Shown: positions 50,501 to 62,500 of the stretch, one piece after another
How positions within the stretch are numbered: position 1 is the stretch's first letter
How the letters are laid out: each line of letters starts with the position of its first letter
From: Owenia fusiformis
Lineage: Eukaryota > Annelida > Polychaeta > Sabellida > Oweniidae
Assembly (NCBI GenBank): GCA_903813345.2
Contig: CAIIXF020000001.1
Span: 22,959,915-23,023,914, forward strand
Direction: 5' to 3'
Length of the DNA stretch: 64,000 nucleotides
Translations under genes and position numbers: made by a program
Notes under the pieces: generated by a model
What the model saw: only the letters and a program-made list of their open reading frames with translations
What the model was told of the DNA's origin: nothing
Databases searched by the model: none

Positions 50501-53500
50501 TCATCAATAACTCGGAGGAGGAGAAGAAGCAACTCACGAATATCGATCATTAAACTGAGATTAGACGGAGTTGTATTCTCAACCCTCGGAGCAGATTCCA
50601 CTCTAGAATAGATGGAGGAGTAAGCACTCGGAGCAGTGAGTCCTCAGAGTAGGTATGGCTCTCAACTAGATGGAGGAGTAATCACTCGGAGCTGGCAATC
50701 CTCGGAGTAGGTATGGCTCTCAACTAGATGGAGGAGTAATCGCTCGGAGCTGGCAATCCTCGGAGCAGATACAACTCTCGAATATCAATCACAACGGAGA
50801 TTAGACAGAGCTGTAACTACTCGGACCAAATATAACTCAGAGGAGATATAACACTTAAATAATTGGAGGAGTAATCACTCGGAGCTGGCAATTCTCGGAG
50901 CCAATGGAGGAGTAATGACTCAGAGCTGACAGTCCTCAGAGCAGACACGACTCTCGAATATCAATCAAACTGAGATTAGACAAGAGTCGTACCTACTCAA
51001 AGCCAATGTAACTCGGAGGAAAAATTGTTCTAAAAATGGTTGGAGGGGTAATAACTCGGAGCAGTGACCTCTTGGAGCAGACGCGACTCTCGAATATCAA
51101 TCAAACTGAGATTAGACAAGAGTTGTAACTACTCAGAGAAGGAATCACTCCTTAAAATGGCGTCACTTCCGTAAAAAATAAAGATGGCCGACCGCAGGGA
51201 ACTCTGGGAAGAAGAAATCAAAATGGCGGACGGCAATATGGCGTCAAACTCAATAATCAAATTGTCACTCACCAAAGAACTATCTATTGTCTTGTCTTTT
51301 CCCCAATTGTCGCAACGCACGCAATTTACATCAAGCAATAGCAGCAAATAGTCAAATAATATCCAAATATAATCCACAGTTGTAATCAGCCACGCTCGCA
51401 CATAAAATGCCCCAAACTGACGAGGTCCTGCTTGTACAAAATCTTGGTAAGCTCTGATTTACAGGTCACGATCTCACGCTAAAGTCCAGACATCTCAGGT
51501 TGCATTATGGGAAAACACAACTTAAGTTGGCGGTAAATTCAAATGAAGCAATCTGATTGGTTGAGCTCTGTTGCTGAGTGCCTAATTATTCTAATTTATT
51601 CCACTACAGTCTCCTGATCAAGTAAACATCCAAGTTACAGGGACGGAACATTGAATAAACATGACATAACATAAAATCTTGTAAAATAAACGTTTATATG
51701 CCCTAGTTACTACTCAGGGGGAATTTAAAATTCCCACAATATTGTTCATTTGAGACTAAATATTCCATTGTATGAGAATGATCGATGTCGAGTATTGGAA
51801 ACCTTTTTTTGTTTGTTCTTGTACTTGCATTTTACTAACTTCGAATCAGTATGATTGAAAAGTCCAGTCTTGTGGTTTTGAATTGTGATCTTGATTTCCG
51901 AATTGCGAGGGATGACATTTTGTCATGTTAATTCTATATGGCTTGTGGTTTCTTTTTGCAATCTCTTTGGTTTATTTGACAGAATATGTAATTTATACGG
52001 GTATTGTTGTTTGCAATATATGTTTCCATGACTTCATGCGGGTCTTAATGTGTTTGGTGTATCTGTTTTCAGTCGACGGGGCATTTGGAAATTGGATGGC
52101 CTGGTCAACATGTCGCTCCCCAACTAAAGATACATGTGGAAGTGGAACGCAGGTGCGCTACAGAGTGTGCAACAACCCACAGCCAAAATACGGGGGCAAT
52201 CCTTGTACTGGTGTCATAATGGAGACACAAGCCTGTGACCTCGGGGTCTGTAACACAAGTAGGTCTCACGACAATATAAATTATAAGCATGATGTAAATT
52301 ACAGTCATACTTTGTTTTGTCCGAACTTATATAGTATACCATTGCATGAACGTAAAGAAGCTGTCATATTAGCCGTGTAAGCTCAAGTTTCGCCACCGTG
52401 TGGCTAAATTTTGCATAATTTTTTTTTACTAACAAAACTTGTATTTGGTGTGACTATGGAAGTATAGCTGTAAAACGATTTGTTTTGCCCACCGTGTTTC
52501 TATGCCGTGCCCCGCCGTCTGCCCAAAAGTATTGACACAGCCTAAGTGTGAAGGAATTCTAACTTCTCTCTACTTACCAGGATATAGCTTATATAATTCA
52601 TGTTTCGTTTTCCAGAGTGTCAAAACGAGGCGGACATTCTCCTGATAGTGGACACTAGCGGCTCGATTAACGACCAAGAGTGGGCTGACCAGTGCAATAT
52701 GATTTACGACTTTATCGGGGCCCTTGATGTTGACAGCGGCAGGATCCGCGTTGCGGTTGAAGTTTTCAGCAGAACTGTGAAAACTTCTTGGGATTTTGAC
52801 GACCATGATGGGGATTCAGCAGCCATGTTGGATAAAATTGCGAACAGTTGTCAGGGATTAGAAAGAGAAAAATCAACAACGAACCATGCGGGTGCTCAAA
52901 GACACGCTATATCTGTAAGTTTACGCTATATATCTGGAAGTTGATGATACCCTTATTTTATTATTTTGATCAATTCGGTTCATCTATTGCTTAGAAAATA
53001 CTTGTAAAACGGTTATCTTTACTGGGACACCCGATCTATAAAATGAATGTATATATCAACCATATCTTAACTCCAGAATCTTTGGGGACAAACCTCAAAA
53101 GGAGATCGACTTAATGTTGTCAACGTTGAGTTCATGCTAACTGATGGATGCTCAACATTAAATGCAGATCAAACAGTGATAGCCTCAGATGAAACACATG
53201 CTAGTCCAGAAAACATAACAGTCATTGTTGCTGCTGTTGGCGAGGATCTTACTACTAATCAAACTTGTATGGATATGATGATAAATATGGCCACGGGTGC
53301 TGATCCTTATGCATTGGGAACTCTTGTTGAAACCACCGATTTTGTAGATTTGACAAATAAAGTTGATGAATTGGTTACAAAGACTTGCTTGTGTAAGTAC
53401 TTGTATTCAATGTTAAACATGTTTTTCCTGAATGGTATTTTAGTATAGTATTGCTATTGTGGTTATTGCGCTTATCGTTATCGAATTCAAGTCTTACATG

Positions 53501-56500
53501 TATAAAATTACTAATGCACATAGTACAAAGTATTGCAATAATTTTGAACAATCGTCCCACCATCTGAGATCTGGATGATGATTAATACATCTTTATGATG
53601 GTGTATTTTCATTTTGTAGTGGCTAGTGCTTGCAACTTACTTGACCCCCCTTGTGGTGACTTAACCCTCCATAGCTGTACACCAAAGGACCCCGCCTCGC
53701 TGATGGATTTCCAATGTACGTGTGGTGGTGGTGCTTGGGGAACAACGTGTTCAGGTAAATATACTGTTTTTGTTTTTTAACGGATTTTTGTTATAAGTTT
53801 AATAGAGATTTTAGAGATTTTAGGAAATAACATGACAGGGTATTACAACGTTCCCTTAAACTTGAATAATCATCAGTTTTAGTGATTCGTTTTTCATATT
53901 ACCCGGTACGTATCTGATAGTTATACAAATTGAAACATGACCAGTGAAGGAAAATATTATCTGCCCAACACAAAAAAAGATATTTCACTTTTTGTGATTT
54001 TACAACATGGGGTCTATGAGGAATCTCCCAAACCTAGAAGTCACATTTTCAAAAAGATAAAATTTTCAAAGTTGATGAACTCTTTTCAAAACCATATTCT
54101 AAACGTAATTTTACATGTATATTCCAAATATGACACCAGTTTGACTGAATATTGAATTTTTAGTGACGTAAATTAAGATTACTTCTCGCATCTAGTCTAT
54201 TTTAGGTAGTCTGGACGCTTCCTAGTCAACTCGTACCCAAGACAACTCGTACCCAAGACAACTCGTACCCAAGACAGCTTGTACCCAAGACAACTCGTAC
54301 CCAAGCTTATTTTCAGTATTATGGGTGCATATTAGGGAAATTGAGTTTGTAATGCTTTCATGTTATAATGTGAATCAAATAAGCCTCAATATTTTTTTGA
54401 ATTTAGATTTTTTTCTCAATGGATCAGAAAAGCATTTTTTTATTAAATAAAAGAAGTGCTTGAAGCGCTATTTTTTGTCAAACATATATATAAATAAATA
54501 TAATTACAACATTAGATCTGACACTTGTTCCAAACACTCATAAACATACAATATTTTGAAAAATGATTATAAACATATGTCTCTTCACTCGAACATCCTG
54601 AATCTGTGACCAATATAAAATAATAGTCAATATAAATTGACACTCAGCTCAAAATGTCACAAAATTAAATCAATTTCTTCCGAAAATTCGTCTTCAAACT
54701 TTAAACTATTCTGAACAGTATATTACAATTATAATATGTATATCTATTCACATTCCCAGTCCAATGTTTGATTCAAAACAAAATATATACTTGGGTACGA
54801 GTTGTCTTGGGTACGACTTGTCTTGGGTACGAGTTGACCAGTTACCGTCTGGACTATAGATTTGGTTTTTTTTCTCATACACCCTAACTTGCCTTGTCTG
54901 ACTCGTTTATTTGCAAATGCACCTATTGATATATCTATATCTATAATTCTGGAAAGAAGGATAGTCCTGTATAATCCAGATCTTTTTATGTATTATTTTC
55001 ATGTCATGTTAATGGGGGGGGGGCGTTGTTTAATTGCTCACTGGACATGGGTTAGTTGTGGTGAAGACATCTAATCTTCTTTGATAATTTCTTTGTTTTG
55101 AACAACTTTCTTTATCGGACATTTTCTGACAACACGTCCAAATATAATATACATGAAAAGTCAAAATATTTTGACTCAAATGCAACACTGATTTGGAGCA
55201 GCAGTTACAAAGTAGTTTCTTTGCCCATAATACACACTCGGTGCAGAATTGACAAAATGCCAGAACCAGTCCTGTTACTTTTGGAACACCCTGTATTGTC
55301 CAAATCGGAGAAGCCGGCGGAGAAGCAGCAACAATAACGATTTTAACAGCGTTTCTTAGCGTGAGCAGTTTGGGGTTACCTTGCATAAATCACCTTGATT
55401 TCTCAATTCACCAACAGCTCTGAAACATCTTCAAATAAAGTTTATCTTTTTGAATTTTCAAAAATTTTCTTTTATTTTGCACCAAAGCATACAAACGTCA
55501 TTGATACATACATTAGAGGGGTTTGGTTACAGAACTTTGCAAATAGTTTCTCCCCGGAATTCAAACGCCTAGTCGCCTTAAATCAAAACAGAGACGACAA
55601 GATAAATGGAATGAGCAAGATTACTAACTTAACATTCACAGGAACCTTGAACATTCTAAGGTAGAGCGTACACGTACACATCAATGCATATGATCGTAAT
55701 GATTTATGATATATCCTTTCGTTTTTATTCAGGATGTAGCGCACCGAAGGAAATCCAGTTCGTCATTGATAACTCCTACTATGTCAGCCCAACGGAGTTC
55801 ACCACGATAAAGGATACAGTAAAAGCAGTCATACAAGAATTCGATGTCGATACCAATCCAGTTAAAGTTGGAGTGATGTTTTACTCAGATAGTGTGAGTA
55901 ATTTATATAATATACGTCTCAGAATGGTAAATGCTAGAAAATTTTGAAAACATATTACAAATTAAAACCCCAATGTCCGAAAAAAAATTATTCTGTGATA
56001 TTCTAAGACCATTATATTTCTTTTCAATTAAAACAATTTCACCAAATGATTTGTAATAACCATTATTTTTCAAAATATTTTAGCTTGTGATAATACATTC
56101 GTCTTCTTGGGTGTCTTTATCACTGCTATGTAAATAGGTTAACATAATTTAAATAAAGAAATAAAATAAATGAATGAAAAATGTTGTGAGTCAGTTGATA
56201 TGTATTATTCCATTGACGATGTGTTACAGGTGTACCACGCCTTCAAACCTTCTGATGGACTGGATAGTACAAGTATGTTAGCGGCAATCGATGCTTCTGC
56301 GTATGCCTCTGGAGCGCCCAACGCATACAAGGCATTTCAGGAATTGCCTGCAGCATTTACAGACCCTTGTGAGTGTACCCTATATATCGTTTGTAACAAT
56401 TATTGTTTGTTTGAGATAAGGTTTAAAATGAAACTTGAAGTTCAACGTTCAGCAAGAAGCAGAAAGACTTGAAAGGAGTGGTATCGATATGGTGAACTTT

Positions 56501-59500
56501 TTTTGTACATACGTTTCTCTTAATCCAGTCATCAAATATATATATATATATATTATATTGTATTGTTTTATTTCCTTCATAAAATATTTTTCGCATTAAA
56601 TTGTTGGCAATATGTCAACATTACATAAAAGACCGTGTTTTTTACAGAATGTTTTCAATAATTGGTTTAAGAGAAAAACATTGTTGAATTCAGTTCACCA
56701 TATCGATACCTATCCTTTCGAATTATCATACTGTCTATAGGCTTTTTCAAAGATGCAATTTCAACCTTCCAAGTAAGTGGTACTTTGTAATGTCCTGTTA
56801 TTTTTGTATTTTAAAAAGCTGCTCCCGATGTTGTTCTCTATTTCTCCAAAACTGTGAACCACGAAAAACCAGCCTTAACGCAATCGCTTGCAAAAGACCT
56901 AAAGGACAGTGGTGTGCATATTTTCGGGGTAGGTTATCTTTGAGGCAAAACGTAATATATAGTAATATAGCAGATGCTCTACATTTATCTTTTGCTCGGC
57001 TATTTATTGACCTACTAGTAGTCGCTTATTGGATTTGACGTGAATTATGCCCAAAAATGACATCGACTGGGCATTATACACTTTACTTTGATATGATTAC
57101 AGATAAACATTGGGCTAACACCGCCAAAAGATGACGAGATGAAGTTCCTGGTGACCGAGTCATATCTAGACAACTTGTTTTACGTCAATGACTACCAAAG
57201 ACTTCTAGATCAAGTAAACATAGAACTATTTCGGGATATCGCATGTCAAGGTGTGTTTAAATTGTCCAACATTATTTTTACTCTTGAAAATGTCCACATA
57301 TCACGCTGTTCAGTGGAGAGTGTAACCGATTTCCATTTGATTTATGTCCAACCTTATTTTTACGCATAATACCTGGTAGAGTCCACGTTCTTGGTGTGAA
57401 CAGTATTTTCAGATCTTTTATCCAAATCATTATTTCTAGACATTTTTGAAATATAATCATAAACTAAACATCAACATGGACAATGTAACTCCGATTTTCT
57501 TTTGTCTTATTCCTTTTTTGGATTATTTTGAGGCCAAATGCCAGGTTACACAATGCACGTCAACATTTTTAATTGCCCATCTCCGTTTCTTCTCCGTTGT
57601 CTAATTATTCATCTCATTCTAGCAAATAACTTCTGCTATAAGGGCTGCAAAAACAGTGGAGTATGTCTAAACTCACCGACGGGGTACAAATGTGACTGCC
57701 CCGCTGGATTTTGGGGACCCGATTGTAATGGTATGTACACTACTTCCTATTCTAGCCGGATCTTAAAAACATCGCCCCCTGTTTTTACTATCATAAAGAT
57801 TATCTATAATCTTATTATCTATAATTGTGTTCTAAACTGTCGCTTGTTTATATGGTGACTATGCAGTTGGTTCATAATGATGACTGCCCAGTTGATTTTT
57901 ACAGGATGTGATGCTAAAGCTGATGTTGTAATGGTTGTTGATCATTCTTCAAGCATTGGAGATGCAAATTTTGCACTCATGAGGTTCGCATAACTTTTGA
58001 AACATACGATTGTGCATACCTATAATACGCTAAATATTTGATTTTTGATTTTTATTTATTAAATTCATATAAACATATCCACATATCAGTGATAATTTAA
58101 TAAACCTAAACATAAAAGCCTAGAAACTATTAATATCAAGGGGCAAAGATACGAGAGTATGGTGAAAATTCAATGTGACTGCCCTATATAAAGTCCGGGG
58201 CAAAAATCTCTGTGTTCTTTATCGGAAGTAGCTAGCAACCCCAAATGTGCCCTAAATAGCCATAAGTTACATGAGGTTCCATGTAACTCCTCTCATTGTC
58301 ATTAGCCTAGAATAGGACGTCGCGATATCCAAGTGTGATATTTATACCAAACTTATAAAATACAAATAGGAATACTGTCTAAATTCTAGGACATTCCTCA
58401 GTGATTTGGCGACGAGATTTGCTGCTAGTGGACCAGGACATGTTCAGCTTGCTGTTGTAGACTTTAGTGACACTGTGAGTGTATCATTCTAATATATCAG
58501 AGTCAGCTAGCATTTGCGAATTCAACTGTTGTTGGTTGTCGGCTGGCGACTTGACCGTCATTCCGTGGCCAACTCGTATAAATATTTATTTTCTATAGAT
58601 ACGAATAATAGCAAGTTCTATGCATAATTAAATGAATTGGCAACATAATATCAATCAAATCGTGGTTAAGTCGTCAGCCGCCAGTCGGCAGTTGAATTCG
58701 TGAATGCTAGCATAGCCTAGCTTTTTATCCTACATATACAGTATGAGTACTTACATAGAGTGCAACATGTAGAAAAAATAGTCCCATGTGGCCTATATGT
58801 TTTAGGCGGCGGTTCATGGAAACCTCGATTTAAATGCCGATCCTGCAACAGTCGCTGGTATAGTAGGAGATGCTGCACAATATCCATATTTAACTGGAAT
58901 GACAAATACTGCAGATGCATTGATGGTTGGGCGTGAGGTTATTCAAGACGGCAAAAGGTAAAGCCATAAATAAAATGCAGCCTCTAAGTCTGTCCTGATT
59001 CTTGTGTGATTTTATTTTTCTGTTTATAATATAGAAAATCTGATCCAACATTATAAGTACATTATGTAAAGATAACAAAAAATTCATACTCAAAACAAAT
59101 GTAATTTTTGAAAATTATATAAATAACTTATTTGTGATTAAAGAGTATTTTTTATAATTATACGAAAATATATATCCTGTGAGAATTATTGTTCCAGAGC
59201 GGGAGTACCCAGTGTTCTGCTATTGATAACAGATGGAGAAAGTAACATGAATGAAAAACGAACACTCATTGAGGCCCAAACTAACCAGTATGAAGGCATC
59301 ACAACCAAGGTTGTTCAGATTGGTGGCGGCGCATCTCTCGATGCTGAAAGTATTGCAATTGCATCTCCACCGAGTGCAGTAAATGTATTTAAAGTTGCTG
59401 ATTTTGCTGGACTTGCAACTCCAGACCTCTTTACAGACATATCCCAAGCAACATGTGACCGTAAGTTTAAACTAAGATAAATCAACTAAATGATCACCTG

Positions 59501-62500
59501 GTCGTTATACCGTAGGGAATCAATCGAGATAGAAAATCAATGAAATGCTATATATTTTAGACATTGATTTATCTTACATGTTACAATCATTACTATCTTT
59601 CAAAACCAGTTGTCAGAGCACCATCCACTCTGTTCCTTCCTTAGAACAGAGAGAGTGGATACTGTCTTGAATTCGGCGTTCGGAGGATGGTTAATTGTGA
59701 GATTTTGCATATGGTTAAAAGTGGTTATTATCAGGCATTATTACATAGGGTTAATTCCAAGTTTAATCATCAATTAATCATCATTAATTTTACCAAGGAG
59801 AGGCATCAAAAGTTCAATTTCTGATAGGAAGCTAAATAAATCTAGTTTTTAGTTGGACCCCCCCCCCCCCCTCCCCCTCAAAACTAAATACAATGAAAGT
59901 TGATCGCGGACTTTTCACATGTTTTAGCGACTCAATTTGGACTTTCATGGGGGCAGTACTATAACTTATTTATAATTTCTTAAAACATGTGCCAACAACA
60001 ACAGGCATAATATTCCATGTTACATGCATCTTGGTGAAGAAGGCATCTGGTAAAGTATCTATTTTTAAACCGTTCCAAGGCATTTCGAGTCGAAATTGCA
60101 AAAAAAATTAAATGTTGAAATTTGTCAGATAGCAAACTGAAATAGATTTGACCCCCTCCTCCAAACTAGATTTATTTAGTTTTCTATCAGACATTGATCT
60201 TTTGATGACTCCCCTAAGTGCTTATAAGCATGTCTTGAACATTCAAAAATAACAAAATTGACATTTCTTAAATCATTTCTTTCTATGGGTTTGAACATGA
60301 TATGAATTAGCGTTTAAAAAGTCTGCTATACGTAACCTATAATCTGTAGTCTGTTTGCTACTTAAATTTTATTTTTCCAGCAATTGATATGTGCTCCAGT
60401 TCACCATGCCCAAGTGGAACGTGTATAGATATGATTGGAAACTATGTATGCAAGCCAGATACTCAATGTTCGTATTATATTTTATATAATATGTACATAA
60501 CTTTTTTTTAAATTATGTTTAATTTATATCTATTTAATTAATATTTACATAAATATTAACTTATTTTTTATGTGTGTTTCACTTTACATTATCTAGAGGT
60601 CAGTCTGAAAGTATGTTGTTATTACTTATTTGTAGTTTGTGATGCGAAATTAGATATTGTGTTTGGAATTGACGTTTCCAATATGGACAGTGCCACAATG
60701 TCGGATGTTGCAACATTCGTTGATAACTTTTTCTCCAAATTTTACGTTACTGCTTCCAAAGTTAATGTTGGGCTTTTCAACTACCAAGCAAGTGGAAGTC
60801 AAACAGTGAGTGGCGTTTAACTTGAAACCAAAGAATGAAGAGAAACAATATCCAAGAATATACGCTCAATCTTTTCAGCATCTGAAAATATATTTTAGAC
60901 ATTTTATTTTATCCAATATCCGAGGTTTATATTGACGATTTGAGAAGTAGAAATGTTCAGACTGATAAGAATTAAAATGAAATGTCTATTCTTATTGCAA
61001 AATAATCTTACGATTCAAGGCATGATCATAAATACGACTTGTTGGACATTTTAGAAATGGCAATGTAAAATCGTGATATTTCTTCTTTATCATATCCTTT
61101 GTGTGTATTCAGATAATGTTGAAACTTAGCGATGGCACATCACTGAGTGCAGTATCGGCAGAACTTGGAAGTATGACTTTACCTGGTACAACAACAGACT
61201 CCGATTCGGGGGATGGTACGTATGCATGAAAATAATTGACTCAAATGAACAAAGATATATATGAACCGTATATGATAGGTATTCTTACACATGACAAGCG
61301 TAAAAAATGAGACATAAAGTGAGGTAATCAGTTAGATTTAATATAATACTTTACATCGTGGAATTTCTGCTGAAATGGGTATTTAATAGGGATCCAATTA
61401 TAAAAAAACAGAATACCTATAAACTTTGCAACAACGTTGGAGGTTTTTCAATCTCAAAATCAAATTAATTAAATTAATCTTAATATAAAAAGGATTGCAT
61501 CTAAATGATCATGAATGATGGGGATACCATCGCTAATCGAGTTTTATTTTGTAGCAATCAACTTTGCCCATAATACCATGTTCACATCTGGCAATGGAGA
61601 TAGGACTGATGCCACAAACCTGTTGATCCTTATCTCTGATACACCAACGGTTGATTTTAATCAAGCTGTCCTCAATGCAGAATCAGCCAAATATGGAGGT
61701 AAAGAGCTATATCGGTTCCTGTCTATTAAAACATCAAACAAAATATCATGTAATTATCATTTCCAAACTGCTTTCTCATAAATGCATTATGATCATTTAT
61801 CTCATTACATCTTTATTTTCATAAAGGGGTACACATCAAGGCTGTAGGCTTTGGATCGAAATATCTTGCTTTAAATAACCAGCTACAGAAGATTGTTAGC
61901 ACTCAGCCAACAATCGCAGATAACTTGTGGGCAGTTGACACAGTGAGCAACCTTGACGATGGCCTCGCAACATATATTGCAGAGAGCAGCTGTGACAGTA
62001 AGATATTATCCATGTATGGGTATTAGATCCATAGGAAGTAGTGTTCTTTCTCAAATCGATATCTACTAAAGAGAAAATATAAATATGACAGACTACTACT
62101 GCTATCTTTCTGTTGGCCTTATCCCTTTGTAATTCAGAAAACCATTTAAAGGTACAGCTGGAAAATAGCATTCTGGTAAAAAATTGCTATACCTGCACAT
62201 GTTATTTTCTGGTACAAAATTAAGTATGAAGGTATGTGTGTATTTCCTTCCTTTTTTCAGGAGTATCATTACATTGTCTACTTTTAGTAAACCTGGAAAC
62301 AGGTCAATGGTAGCTCCTGTGTTGTCTGGAAACTTCAAAAGAAAATTTGGAAAAATAGAAAGCATAAAATATCAGAATTTCCAGGAGTTCCCATTGAACT
62401 CTTACCAGATTTACTAAAAGAAGACAATGTAATGATACTTTTCTGAAAAAAGCAAGGAAATCAACACATACCTTCATACTTTATAGTGTACCAGAAAATA

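Noticed and set aside
56740-56771. Possible 32-nt micro-exon (AG|GCTTTTTCAAAG...CCAA|GTAAGT) between exons 16 and 17 of the VWA gene
   Set aside because: It has a good donor and acceptor, but including it breaks the phase into exon 17, which then stops early. Exon 16 joins exon 17 in frame without it.
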